From Trichomonas vaginalis G3 (lineage: Eukaryota; Parabasalia; Trichomonadida; Trichomonadidae), in assembly GCF_026262505.1 (NCBI RefSeq), contig NC_067205.1, positions 26,428,556 through 26,492,555 on the forward strand: a DNA stretch of 64,000 nucleotides, read 5' to 3'. Every line of letters starts with the position of its first letter. Position 1 is the first letter of the stretch. The notes beneath the pieces are model-generated. The model did no database searches. It was not told the origin of the DNA and was given only the letters and a program-made list of their open reading frames with translations. The position numbers and the translations under genes were made by a program. This document shows positions 42,601 through 49,932 of this stretch, in pieces.

Positions 42601-42798
42601 CATTCACTTGATGACCAAGTTCAAGTTCTTCATCAACAATTTTCTTTATTACGTGATGTCTTTGATAATCGAGAGAAAACAGTTGATAACCTTGGTAATC
42701 TTATTCGATCTCTATCTGAGAACAGCTCATCATCATTCATAGAAAACACTATAAATCAAGCAAATGTACTCATCTCAGGAGATCAAAAATATCGTTAA
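30661..42798 (+). CDS. Giant LRR plus coiled-coil protein, 4,045 aa
   Basis: One open frame of 12.1 kb. Residues about 50-160 hold SDS22-type leucine-rich repeats (LQGIVSLENLNLSYNKIKDI, LPKLRSLSLNHNEISSLP), closed by an LRR-cap-like segment (YVIFLMPQINILNRENITFEERM, about 161-183). From about 185 to 3900 the protein is almost unbroken coiled coil rich in K, E, N, Q and L, with near-repeated units (LKRKENQ, NNDLENEI) around residues 1490-1760. The last 150 residues (AASLREKVIETQSITECLEI onward) are a less repetitive helical C-terminal domain. Such proteins serve as cytoskeletal, centrosomal or vesicle-tethering scaffolds; trichomonads have elaborate striated fibres, but the location is inference. 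An alternative ATG lies six bases downstream. Database names such as viral A-type inclusion protein for such genes reflect only coiled-coil similarity. Confidence 0.85.
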   Translation: MSMDERIPSPRLTFDDDFVGQISKETNRDEVTSIIFEFSPSKGCISKISPIKLYQNIKNLSLIGHYISDLTNLQGIVSLENLNLSYNKIKDITPLTKLPKLRSLSLNHNEISSLPRSIKNNQNLYQLRICYNPINSRNELTKLHPLTSLSALDIEGTPISQDKSTNQYVIFLMPQINILNRENITFEERMKAMERFGRQEAEELTQENDNLRENIENLNKEIESLQNKIKENQNTPQTQQQYEEMKKKYENLKIENNSQKILIDQRTDELTKARQEIGKLQQELMGDDLPNDKAFKDIYKESQEKIVNLQTENNQLKKDLENAKTEQENLNQKLNNLNNNLNDNSLLNKSLNDQINQLKVELQKMQNTIYKKDGDLQEKDDEIEQLKQTLNAQKTFSNELEETNKKLKEMLNQNSKSDLTNSSFLSSFNLTKQRLNDTKQENEQLQNQLMQLQQQLLILKQENENLKEKQNSYSDSLNNSSNMSALDISGSDFVQIDQAIIDQYEQRIKSLTDNISELREKISQKENSEKSNDSQRSLELIQLKKSLDKAKKENYSIKEENFKLNQLLNNYKRKIDNLNQLLNDLNPKEIKLLLSSLKKDFLLKRDDFIKYIRKAKNEVRNALSENSDLIENLQNELLNMKEKLQNSKAENKQILSLQPKINDLNKIMTQIQKENERLQKTNKEKNNEIEKLKDENENLVSNNKKLQTENKELKENLEKETSQNSDLLNENSDLNDKLNELRNQIKTLNDDKTKQNQLLQKNLSNQLKDLLDENNSLKDQLAQLQSSNNQLQKDIKDLTRQNESKTKELQSKINEKENENQNLTEKLNSLQSQIQILQNGNEDLQNDIESITNALNQSQNENKELKEENQKIEKSNQILQYENKEVKEQKEKLQNQIDDLKNQNSNLQNKVDELNEEISSINEEKSNQEKEYQEMLKDLETKLKNLEAERLESNKEITEILELDTTFDDSTISDHLRKQCEQLKSLIEQNKNQNEEIQNLKSQNEDLTVKNEEMKKELMNNQTTICDLIKTSEDKDKEIDDLKQKIEKLKSEIDNSKKQLDTTLTEFKVSNFDELQSQISRNNDDKKKLEQKVQNLQKENEEMKIKLENKENERKSLSSLESENILLKQKLQNNDKLHQIQIGELQKEIDVLNQTKSKLSKEVDDITNENITLKNQINTTFSMSIDENNELKKKLNQLIKENNSYQLQLNQSVPKEDFIDLQNKISDLENELQNSVSLKDYNESQAYLEKTMSTVDNLKSSVKVAQKELQNMKQTMNNQNTKMTSLQNTLQDKDSEISDLKEKNSQLELKIEDLEGEKSKDNEKMKNKDLQIKLMESTIENMKSQLNESQSLNNEYALLQSTLQSKENQFSKLQNENVMLQTMNQNLTNENASMKENHNREIQKLQNDLQNKEFQEKMINSELQKLKESLTQKDLQISNLSRYSNENELKNKNIQIEYLTNENKKLKETNLDLESQIRKKDNEINDINSNLKRKENQLQETENTNRNLQNDIKRKQNENNDLENEINKLKDLLSKSQHDNDLVNNDLKRKDLQNRDLENKLKNLKDKSSELQLSLSRMESDNKRKDNQIIELENDLKKSKEINNSLSNDLKRKENQISELQNQQNTDLIKKQNENNDLMNENKSLKELIAKKESENDSINSELKRRTLQINDLEKEIKDLASKRVDENNDLSNQIKNMKDLISKKETENNSINNELRRVNSQNNDLKELLAKKESEINAINNELKRISSENNDLKDINSKSENNYQDQLKNLKNQLTQLKNENQKLMKSSTEEKNKLKDLINEKNIQIQSLQSKNEDLVNNQSKINNKLESIQKDLDEKENQNSVLISENEKLQNELMSSKTEIQTLDQKETEFNDKLREMERNNRSLSSQINDLKEKLNNLTETNEKISDENTKLKQQMKIESANNQKQLKQLETEKLNRLQEENNKLKSQISKKDSDLQKLKQESEQTINDLKESLLNKEESLSILEKSADFITKQIDGKSKSINENSQIIEQMQEKIIQKDNATTDLQNKIKQLESQLQQNEKDNDKVKQLQTELKEHQLKIKNLEEKIVKLNNENNSLQKLINSKDDEKVKQLQNNINENEAKTKTFEDQIQKLTSENNSLRKNINENDSKVKSYQEEIQNLTNEKNDLIKSSETKIKELTESSKNQISELNQRLQDVTRKSDLDLQKKEMEIQIANKNISDLHQQLLESNQKLNEIKLQANNQQLQLKQKENDLTTANSIIETLKNEIENTMNKSSILVQNEMNKKDEIIQNLQEQLSNLKQETNEEISKLQNDKNNQTELLNLIKSKNDEINNLKEINRQKDQQIMDLKRYEQTELLNLSNNDDQNRSSSIVYNSSTLMKSLRQVKEDSQIREKFIDDQLKSLSMQKDEEIKNLQNKNSEKDEKIRDLEKQINNLSDNSNHIKEESMINEVKLKSNIDSMNDKILQMQNDSNQLFKENQNLRNSIDKLNKQIKDFEQENESLKQTIQSFTKLNNELTEENEKIYKKYNDLINNNAVNENNLQVMKDQNNKNQIKILELTRNLEMSKFNDDQNKDKINELETDLAEKEKLIKLLQNQLTVSSSDKDMKQILQQKDEEIRKLNENNGKIKVLQNQIEKMKEENNSKTNELLNQLKESENKRISLEAEKKKLEIEISNLNIDDNNLKLMEQKMKEMSNVINKLQSQESDKDRTIMNQTKQIKKLGSIMTKAKSLKAENTLLRSQISDLESSKTEISSASLNSSSPQMSSLSQKKKISRLEKQVTELLQENEDLKMEIIHKSTSDENLDSLENEKLQLRIKSLETQLNKMKEIENENKNLKTKVSFMEENSKKLSSEIESLIKKNGEMKINLVSLKSIKENFEILEKSSKEREAEYSKYRASQEKKVNDLQTKLSTLENDYSDLKNENEMNVLEIQKITNNLKLKENQLQRSLDNDKTMDSLQATLNTKTSENQKLSTELVLRNNEIKDLKDEIGKVNNDKEELMKIINVNNTLVQKLQKDLLDRNNQIEFLNKEIQENKEEFDQKINESNTKIDELNNIIKQMKETIKSLSNDKDNLKSTIEGNEDEIHRIANKLQKKSNKINFILAENEKLQNEIEKNNKEIENLRKKLKSNEEKLNNQQKESKSSIQNHLQINNDLKKENEELSNQLKLKEDEKQKQNEEFDLKIKQKEEEISKLKDEISNLQNKKEEANQNIINEKEELIKENGDLHHKIDELQTNIEDLNKKLISSQRENEKIINKLKKDLEESIKSQKVQAKLINHRDNKLKENEKEVHSVLLENEILKSDIKKKSNEIDRLNKQYLTSTSITLANDSNLFDRQANNDLQKQIESLQNQNQMLTQNLTRMREEIDQRNTEIIEIKRERTETQINDNSQLKENLLNKEKEILRLKNENQELIKEITDKTLRLSEVEKNFLKQTISSKDYEMSMKPKLLELEAENKSLKEELNANEVDNEKILKLKDDEINNLQKAKGDLNLKIVAMENSQKINEKKKVKEIILKLQKMEVENKDLTNRLNDLMKENEDLKRNISDLMKGKSLTEELNKKLDEIKRSNIAISTELEITKQKLNKEESSKRKLMKKIEEQKSLIKKLNEENDSLKKSEEDKIGKIKENENNLILETEKSKQKEEDLLKKNNDLEKKLLEYQKNIAELNEKHKHEIDLLQSKINDLTKFKEDQTKEITNLNQIISQLKNDILKLNQQIDDLNQKFNEKQKECEQIETDLKQKEVKNKSQTELQFEAEKKKLVEQISSLNNEIMSLTNDKAKLEEDQQKLIKKLKKLNEEYQSKRSDYEFQIKTITNNYEDEIQKLKVTIKKLENELELLKIENEKINGILQAREKTNEKLRKSISDLRDSSNDDSKYNEMKLTIAKLKSELNSLRNQSKENSSISDDKLEKYKQIAKRAQKVLSYAASLREKVIETQSITECLEILNSIFVSAKLERVVLKSKSIESPKKSLQSAISEIQRIFPCVSAVVEPSENIHSLDDQVQVLHQQFSLLRDVFDNREKTVDNLGNLIRSLSENSSSSFIENTINQANVLISGDQKYR

Positions 42799-42974
42799 CT
42801 TAATTGTTATACTTTATTTATATGTTATTATTGTATTATGTTTATTTATGTAAAGACGTACTATTTTTGAACGCTAATCCTATATTTACATTATGTATTA
42901 TGTGATCTAAGAATAATAAATACATATGTAGGAATAAGTGATAAAAATAAAAATTATTTGAAATTATATAACTT

Positions 42975-43782
42975 TTAGTAGTTTAATTGAGAAGTCATCT
43001 CTAGGAATGTGTCAACAACGAGTTGTGGAACTTCAGTTGGTGGGAAGTGATTGTATCCTTCTTTGAGAATGTACTTCAACTGTGGGATATTCTCAACGAA
43101 TTCGGAAACAATCATCTCTGTAATGATTTTGTCGTCCTTGGAGTGCAGAAGCCAAACAGGCTGTTTGACTTTCTCCTTGATTTCATCGTACTCTGGGTTG
43201 AAATCAAGCAATGCATTTGTCTGGAGTGTGAATGCCTTGCAATTCCACTTTGATGCTTCAATATGCAATTTCTTCACAAAGTCCAATGTTAACGTAGAAA
43301 TCTCTTCTCTCTGTTGGAGTCTTCTGATACTTTGACCACATATCTGGTGTTCCTCCAATTTTGTCCATCATCTTCTTAGTAAGAACAGGACCACCAGTCA
43401 AGAGTATTCCCTTTACAAGTTGTGGATACTTCATTGCAAAAGCAATTGCAACAGTTCCTCCAATTGAATGAGTAACAATCATAACTGGCTCTGTGATTCC
43501 GAGTGTATCAAGAATGCATTTCAAATCATCTGCATTCTTTTCCATTGAATAGTATGAAACATCTGTTGGATTTGATAACATACCGTATCCTCTGTTGTCA
43601 TGTGTGATGCATCTGAAGTTTTTTGATAAAGCTTTGACTTGGTTGATCCAGATATCGTGAATTCCCATGTAGCCAGACTGAAAAACAACTGGCTTACCAC
43701 TGCCAACAGACTCGTAATATATTTCAAGTCCATCACTTGTCTTTGCCCAAGATCTTATGAGATCAGATTTAACTGAAGACAT
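42975..43782 (-). pseudogene. Alpha/beta hydrolase gene, frameshifted copy
   Basis: Left-arm copy of the gene at 44967-45773. It is 808 instead of 807 bases long: an extra T after the codons for EIAY (residues 171-174, near 43263) shifts the frame, so translation from the ATG at 43782 stops right after GLCEEIAY and loses the acid and histidine of the catalytic triad. The promoter (Inr-like TCATTTT) is identical to that of the intact copy, so the truncated form may still be transcribed. Sequence error or a very recent mutation should be considered given near-identity elsewhere. Confidence 0.85.
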
Positions 43783-44166
43783 TTATTAAAATGATGAAAA
43801 ATCTATTGAGAAAATTTTGAGAAGCACTTTGTTATGAAATTGAAAATTGTGAGAGATTTCAAAATGGTCGGATATATTTGCTAGAACAAAACATATAATA
43901 TATTTTGTCTTCAATCAAATGATGAAAAATTCGCTTTTATTACAGACTTCAATAATTATTCATTTTGAGAGACTATTGATTTTTGAATTCTCATTTAATT
44001 TGATTCTTCATTAAAAATGGATATATGACATAGGAATCATGTAAGAATATAATTTAGCTCTACCATAGTGAAATATAATTAATTCGGTCGAGACGTTTTC
44101 TTCAGAAAATTGAATAAACTTTCAAATTTTTATCGATTTATCTTTTTATTCTTCAGCAAAAATTTC

Positions 44167-44582
44167 AACATTAATACTTCTGCTCATTTAGCAATTATAT
44201 TTAATTTTCATATTCAGTATTTTCATATTTTATTGACCTTGGAATTTCAAATTATCTTATTATCGATTCATATTGACATTTATTTATGATATCCTCATTA
44301 ATTTAGGTCATTAAATGTCTGTGGCTATCAGTATTAATGAATTGTTTTAACATATTAAAAATTGAAATATAACCCTAATTAATCAAATTAATTTTCCTAA
44401 ATAAGTTTTTCAATGTATGATATTTCATGTGATATATCTTAAATTATAATTTAGTGTAAAAATAAATGTTTGTATTAAATTGATTTTTAGAATTGATATC
44501 TAGATTAATTTTTAAATGATATGTACATTGAAATAATATATAAAATATATGTAGGTAACCAATATCAAGATGAGCATCTTCA
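44167..44582. other. Palindrome spacer
   Basis: Unique AT-rich DNA between the arms; no gene or terminal repeat motif recognised. Confidence 0.6.
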
Positions 44583-44954
44583 GAAATTTTTGTTGAAGAA
44601 TAAAAAGATAAATCGATAAAAATTTGAAAGTTTATTCAATTTTCTGAAGAAAACGTCTCGACCGAATTAATTATATTTCACTATGGTAGAGCTAAATTAT
44701 ATTCTTACATGATTCCTATGTCATATATCCATTTTTAATGAAGAATCAAATTAAATGAGAATTCAAAAATCAATAGTCTCTCAAAATGAATAATTATTGA
44801 AGTCTGTAATAAAAGCGAATTTTTCATCATTTGATTGAAGACAAAATATATTATATGTTTTGTTCTAGCAAATATATCCGACCATTTTGAAATCTCTCAC
44901 AATTTTCAATTTCATAACAAAGTGCTTCTCAAAATTTTCTCAATAGATTTTTCA

Positions 44955-44960
44955 TCATTT
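44955..44960 (+). promoter_or_regulatory. Inr-like start site of the hydrolase gene
   Basis: TCATTT with the +1 A at 44957, ten bases upstream of the ATG, matching TCA(+1)YTW. The same site is present in mirror orientation before the left copy. Confidence 0.6.
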
Positions 44961-44966
44961 TAATAA

Positions 44967-45773
44967 ATGTCTTCAGTTAAATCTGATCTCATAAGATCTT
45001 GGGCAAAGACAAGTGATGGACTTGAAATATATTACGAGTCTGTTGGCAGTGGTAAGCCAGTTGTTTTTCAGTCTGGCTACATGGGAATTCACGATATCTG
45101 GATCAACCAAGTCAAAGCTTTATCAAAAAACTTCAGATGCATCACACATGACAACAGAGGATACGGTATGTTATCAAATCCAACAGATGTTTCATACTAT
45201 TCAATGGAAAAGAATGCAGATGATTTGAAATGCATTCTTGATACACTCGGAATCACAGAGCCAGTTATGATTGTTACTCATTCAATTGGAGGAACTGTTG
45301 CAATTGCTTTTGCAATGAAGTATCCACAACTTGTAAAGGGAATACTCTTGACTGGTGGTCCTGTTCTTACTAAGAAGATGATGGACAAAATTGGAGGAAC
45401 ACCAGATATGTGGTCAAAGTATCAGAAGACTCCAACAGAGAGAAGAGATTTCTACGTTAACATTGGACTTTGTGAAGAAATTGCATATGAAGCATCAAAG
45501 TGGAATTGCAAGGCATTCACACTCCAGACAAATGCATTGCTTGATTTCAACCCAGAGTACGATGAAATCAAGGAGAAAGTCAAACAGCCTGTTTGGCTTC
45601 TGCACTCCAAGGACGACAAAATCATTACAGAGATGATTGTTTCCGAATTCGTTGAGAATATCCCACAGTTGAAGTACATTCTCAAAGAAGGATACAATCA
45701 CTTCCCACCAACTGAAGTTCCACAACTCGTTGTTGACACATTCCTAGAGATGACTTCTCAATTAAACTACTAA
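44967..45773 (+). CDS. Alpha/beta-fold hydrolase, 268 aa, intact copy
   Basis: Compact alpha/beta hydrolase with the expected elements: oxyanion-side QSGYMGIHDIW (residues 35-45), the CITHDNRGYGMLSNPT strand-turn (58-73), nucleophile elbow MIVTHSIGGT with Ser106, acid VWLLHSKDDKI (Asp216 or 217) and His245 in GYNHFPPTE. The elbow reads T-H-S-I-G rather than strict G-x-S-x-G. The set resembles prokaryote-type 3-oxoadipate enol-lactonase/peroxidase-like or proline-iminopeptidase-like hydrolases, as often found in trichomonads after lateral transfer. Substrate unknown, cytosolic (no signal peptide). The stop TAA runs into TAAAAG, fitting the TAAA polyadenylation signal that overlaps stops in this group. 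Confidence 0.85.
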   Translation: MSSVKSDLIRSWAKTSDGLEIYYESVGSGKPVVFQSGYMGIHDIWINQVKALSKNFRCITHDNRGYGMLSNPTDVSYYSMEKNADDLKCILDTLGITEPVMIVTHSIGGTVAIAFAMKYPQLVKGILLTGGPVLTKKMMDKIGGTPDMWSKYQKTPTERRDFYVNIGLCEEIAYEASKWNCKAFTLQTNALLDFNPEYDEIKEKVKQPVWLLHSKDDKIITEMIVSEFVENIPQLKYILKEGYNHFPPTEVPQLVVDTFLEMTSQLNY

Positions 45774-46110
45774 AAGTTATATAATTTCAAATAATTTTTA
45801 TTTTTATCACTTATTCCTACATATGTATTTATTATTCTTAGATCACATAATACATAATGTAAATATAGGATTAGTTTTACTGTTCAAATGTATCAAATTA
45901 AAATTTTTTGACAGAGAATTGATAAAGAATATTTTATGAAGTAACACTGCTATACTACTTGCACTGGATTGTATCATTGTGACATTTAAGAGATTGATCT
46001 CGATAATTCTAAATGTATTTGCCGATTTTCTCCAAACTCGGCATCTTTTATGCACATAATATGTATAGCCTGTAGCTGGATTTTAAGACCAAAATTTTGG
46101 TTAGAAGCGA

Positions 46111-47121
46111 GTGTTAGTACCTTTAATATTTTTCATCGAACCATTCATTGCTCATATAAGTCCATTCCAGTTCAAACTATATTTACGTTTCGAAGAATCA
46201 GCAACACGTATATGGACACAATATTACGAAAACGTTTCTCCTCCAAAATATATTACAGGGGACAACCCTGAAGTTGTTGAATCCAATAAACGATGCTTCA
46301 CATACATCTGCCGATTCATTAATATTCAAGATAGAGCAGTCAATTTCACAAATACAGAAGATTTTTCTATTTTACTCTGCGAAAACGTCTTTAACAAAGG
46401 ACCAGGAACAATCTTGATTGATAGTAATTACAAAAACAACATTGTTATTGACAAATTTTGTTCATTTGAAAGTCAAACTTCATCTAACGGTCAGTTTACG
46501 TATTTTGAAGGCAATATTAACAGTACAATCCTCCAAGGATCAATTTACAATGGAGGAAACTCTTCACAAATGGCAATGATTTACCAAAACCAAGGAAATG
46601 CGTCTCTTTCAAAAACAAACATTACTAACTGCATTTGTATTGTAGCAACAGGTTTTGTGTACGAACAAGTTCAATCAACAACAAATGTTTCATTTTGTAA
46701 TTTTGAAAATTTAGAAGCAACTGAATACTCTATCTATGCATTTTTATCATGTCCAGGAAATATTGAAAGATGTAATTATATAAACAACTCCCAAAAAAGT
46801 ACATTTTGGGGTTTAGTTTATGTTTACTCAAATAGACATTATATTTTAGATTCTTCTTTCCAAAATAATCTAAAAGATGTAGCTTTATTTTATTCGGATA
46901 GAGGACAAATTTCTATAATTCGATGCCATGCTGATAAATTTACAACTTATGGATTTGTTGATACATCAGAAATGACAACAAATTCATTTATTAATGAAAT
47001 AGAGTTCTATATAACAAGTCCATGTGAAGGAAAATTAATTTTGCGAAATCAAGATAAAAAAGATTCAATTTTTAAAAATCTTAAATTTATTGCATTAATA
47101 ATGCTTTTCCGATCCAAATGA
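46111..47121 (+). pseudogene. Beta-helix surface protein gene, 5'-incomplete
   Basis: Open frame of about 336 residues with beta-helix style repeats (CRFINIQDRAVNFTNTEDFS, CENVFNKGPGTILIDSN, SLSKTNITNCICIVATGFVY, SNRHYILDSSFQNN). It has the same character as the gene at 26933-27984. It has no ATG before the conserved-looking part; the first codon of the open stretch is GTG after an in-frame stop, and the first ATG is nearly 150 codons in. No complete signal peptide and no C-terminal membrane helix are visible. Most likely a decayed gene. Confidence 0.6.
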
Positions 47122-47390
47122 TAAATAAAAATTAAAACTAAAAATAATCTTGTGTTTGAAGAAAATTGATTCTTCAATAAGATTAAATTTACTTGTAAAT
47201 TTATGTTTCTCTATTGCATAAATAGCTATTAATGTCACAAAAGAAATGAATGAAGTATACATAAATTAAATTCAAATAAATGTGTTTGAAAACAATTTGA
47301 TTGAATTTTCTTTCATATTAGCAGCCATGGTTTACATTATCTAACTCTCGTTGTCACTAATAGTGTTTAAAACTCCAAATTTGCAATATG

Positions 47391-47397
47391 AAAAAAA
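47391..47397 (-). terminator. RNA polymerase III terminator
   Basis: Run of seven T on the minus strand starting three bases after the tRNA discriminator base, the normal Pol III stop. Confidence 0.8.
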
Positions 47398-47399
47398 TT

Positions 47400-47471
47400 T
47401 GAGGCCGAAGGGAGTCGAACCCCCAACCTTGAGATCTGGAGTCTCACGCAATGCCATTATGCTACAGCCCC
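47400..47471 (-). tRNA. tRNA-Trp (anticodon CCA)
   Basis: 72 nt on the minus strand fold as a complete tRNA: acceptor GGGGCTG with CGGCCTC (one G-T and one T-G pair), D-arm with GCATAATGGCATTGC, anticodon arm TGAGA-CTCCAGA-TCTCA reading CCA, a five-base variable loop, and a T-arm with GGGGG-TTCGACT-CCCTT containing the B-box GGTTCGACTCC. The discriminator is A, as is usual for eukaryotic tRNA-Trp. No intron and no encoded CCA end. It lies 100 bp before the Rab gene on the opposite strand. Confidence 0.95.
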
Positions 47472-47571
47472 AACACATTTGTTTTTCAAAAAATAATTTT
47501 TAAAAAATAAAAATAAAAATAAATATTGATAATTTTTTTCTGAAAACCTATCAATTTTATTTTAACATTTC

Positions 47572-48147
47572 ATGTACAAAGTAGTTTTCTTAGGAAACTC
47601 AAACGTTGGAAAAACATCATTACTCACTCGTATTATTCAAGGGGAATTTAATAAATACACAGTTTCCACTGCAGGTGCTGCAATGCAAAATTATCATTAT
47701 GAAATTGAAGGGAAATCTTTGGATTTTCAAATATGGGATACAGCCGGCCAAGAAGCCTATAAATCTTTAGCAGCTAATTATTTACGCGATGCCACATTTG
47801 CAATAGTTGTTTATAGTATTATTGATAGAACCTCATTCGATGAGTTGGAATCGTGGATTAAAATGATTCATGATTCAGATCCAAACATTCAATATTTACT
47901 TGTTGGAAATAAAACTGACCTTGAAAAAGAACGTCAAGTTACCATGAACGAAGCCTTAAATAAGTGCGAGAAATTACATGCAATTTCTGTAATTGAAGTT
48001 AGCGCTCTTACAGGTTATTCAATCCCAAATATTTTTGAAACAATTGCAGAGCAAGAATTACAGCCAATTAATCAAACCAGTGGATCTATTACTATAAAGG
48101 CAGAGAAAAGCGAAGACCCATGGAAGAAAAATAAAAATTGTTGCTGA
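47572..48147 (+). CDS. Rab-family small GTPase (Rab5-like group), 191 aa
   Basis: All GTPase motifs are present: P-loop GNSNVGKTS (residues 8-16), the switch I threonine in YTVSTAGAAM (about 29-38), switch II WDTAGQE (55-61), NKTD (113-116) and SAL (144-146). The C-terminus KNKNCC carries the double cysteine for geranylgeranyl anchors. The S-T-A-G-A-A effector loop is closest to Rab5/Rab22-type loops (STIGAAF), so early endosomal traffic is the best guess; the isoleucine-to-alanine change marks a divergent lineage. No introns. A TCAATTTT tract lies 20 bp upstream. Confidence 0.93.
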   Translation: MYKVVFLGNSNVGKTSLLTRIIQGEFNKYTVSTAGAAMQNYHYEIEGKSLDFQIWDTAGQEAYKSLAANYLRDATFAIVVYSIIDRTSFDELESWIKMIHDSDPNIQYLLVGNKTDLEKERQVTMNEALNKCEKLHAISVIEVSALTGYSIPNIFETIAEQELQPINQTSGSITIKAEKSEDPWKKNKNCC

Positions 48148-49042
48148 AAACGGAGCAGAGCTATGTCCGAAAGAAAATAAGACTAGATTTATTATCTTTG
48201 TTTTAAAATCATTATTATTAGTTTCGAAAAAAAAAGTTTAGCAAAATATTTTTAATAAAAAGAGAAATCTTAGGAATATTAATACTTGTATTGATTTCTT
48301 GTCATGATTTATAGCCAATGATATAGATGTGTGTTGTAATAAGATAATTCAAGGATAAAAAAAAATTAAAGTTATTATTCTAAATCCATAATATCTACAA
48401 TCTTGATTGTAATTTGTAAAGACCGGACATGACGAAAAGCATACTACGATCGTGAAATAGTTTGAAATTCATTTATAAGGGCCTACAACAAAAATACGAA
48501 ACATTCTTTGAGCTTACTTGCAATGAATTGTATTTTAATTAATAGTATGAAGATCCAAAATCAAATTTATAGAAAGATTTCGAGATGAATTGGATGAATA
48601 AAAAGTGACTCATTTTTACAATTAGGCCGTTTGAAAAATAATGAAATTGTAAAATAATAGCGTCTGATAATAAGAAAACATTTTCTTTGATTTTCAATAA
48701 CACACAATTATTTTGTGAGCGAGGTATACAATTCACAATTGTGTTTTTCACAAGTAATTCTCGTAAGATTATTTTCCAATTTTAACCACGAGCAAATTAT
48801 TTTAATTCGCCAAAAATGGAATAATCTTACGTGGTTCTGGATTGAATGGATGCTTTTGTTTACCAATATGTAACCATACTTAAAAAGACACTTTCAAGTT
48901 TGGTGACGATTAATTCAAAATACGTTTTCTTTCTTAACATATTAAGTTTAAATATTATATAATACATTATTTTATCATCATTTCGTTTTTAGGTTTTCTG
49001 AAAACAGTATTCAATTCATTGAATTCTGAAACAATATTAACC
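48148..49042. other. Intergenic stretch with one long hairpin
   Basis: No gene recognised. An inverted repeat (GTAAGATTATTTTCCA near 48765-48780 with TGGAATAATCTTAC near 48818-48831) could fold into a stem of about 14 bp. An Inr-like TCATTG lies 24 nt before the TLC gene's ATG. Confidence 0.5.
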
Positions 49043-49885
49043 ATGCAACTTGTCGACTATTTGACTCAAGAGACCACAATAGAAAGTAAAGATATCCTTC
49101 TTATTGTAATTAGCTCATGCATCTATGCTGTATGCAGAACAATGATCAACCGTCTTGTTCTCCGTCCCTTGACTGCATTTGTCCCCGTCGAAAAACAAAA
49201 AGTTAAATTCATTAACCGCGGCTTTGACTTCCTCCATTACTGTGTTTCAACAATTTTAGGTACACTCGCATTCTCTACAAGACCATATGCCCACTGCTGG
49301 TTCTACATTCTTGATTGCAAGCAGTATTTGGGACAAACAGGCAACGCTTTCCAATGCAGTGTCCTTGAGAAGATCTATTATATTTACTTCGCATCCTACT
49401 ACGTCTCAGATATCCTCTGGATCCGCACAACAAACGATGTTGTTATGTTAATCTTCCACCACTTCTTCACATTGTCACTTATCTTCTCCTGCGTTATCGT
49501 TGCTCGTCCAGTTTACGGTTTGTGCCTCATGCTCCTTCACGATTGGGGTGACACCTTCTTATATTTAGGAAAGGTCTTGATTTACCTTGGAAAACCAGGA
49601 TATGCTGATTACTCTCTCTATTTCTTTGGCATCTTGTTCTTCTGGCTCAGAATTTTCGGCGTCGCTTCCATTCTTTACACATTATATGCTTACAACTCAG
49701 AAAACAAGCAGACATTACACCCATATCTTTATTACTGTGCTGATGCCATGCTTGCCTTCCTTTATTGTCTCCACCTTATCTGGGGATGGGATATTCTTCT
49801 TGCTGTTAGAAGAGTTTTCAACAAGTCGATTGAAGCTCATGATACAAGATCCGATCCAGGCTACAAGCGCACAAAAATCGATTAA
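49043..49885 (+). CDS. TLC-domain protein, ceramide synthase-like, 280 aa
   Basis: Start chosen at the ATG at 49043 (MQLVDYLTQETT). Five to seven membrane helices. The Lag1 motif region is clear: YYVSDILWIRTTNDVVMLIF, then the paired histidines FHHFFTLSLIFSC (about residues 141-153), and MLLHDWGDTFLYLGK (about 164-178) with the two aspartates seen in ceramide synthases. Such enzymes N-acylate sphingoid bases with acyl-CoA in the ER. A C-terminal charged tail ends SDPGYKRTKID. Length is at the short end for the family and no homeodomain is present, as in fungal and protist Lag1. Codon use is more GC-rich at third positions than in its neighbours, suggesting high expression. A TATAAAG tract follows the stop. 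Confidence 0.88.
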   Translation: MQLVDYLTQETTIESKDILLIVISSCIYAVCRTMINRLVLRPLTAFVPVEKQKVKFINRGFDFLHYCVSTILGTLAFSTRPYAHCWFYILDCKQYLGQTGNAFQCSVLEKIYYIYFASYYVSDILWIRTTNDVVMLIFHHFFTLSLIFSCVIVARPVYGLCLMLLHDWGDTFLYLGKVLIYLGKPGYADYSLYFFGILFFWLRIFGVASILYTLYAYNSENKQTLHPYLYYCADAMLAFLYCLHLIWGWDILLAVRRVFNKSIEAHDTRSDPGYKRTKID

Positions 49886-49932
49886 GACTATAAAGAATTT
49901 TTTTATACCCAGATTTTCCTTACTTTTACCAC

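Larger units (their letters stand above)
42876..45872. repeat. Near-perfect palindrome, arms about 1.29 kb
   Basis: Left arm 42876-44166 and right arm 44583-45872 are reverse complements with only a handful of differences seen by eye, including a one-base indel inside the gene and a G/T difference near the inner edge. The spacer of 416 bp (44167-44582) is not repeated. Each arm holds the complete alpha/beta hydrolase gene, its promoter and about 100 bp of 3' flank. The near-identity implies a recent inverted duplication or ongoing gene conversion. Confidence 0.93.

Noticed and set aside
30661-42798. Viral origin for the coiled-coil gene, as in A-type inclusion proteins
   Set aside because: The similarity is only coiled-coil composition; the LRR N-terminus and single host-type gene structure argue for a host gene.
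43023-43335. Antisense frames opposite the hydrolase copies
   Set aside because: The mirrored frames occur in both palindrome arms and simply reflect the sense codons.
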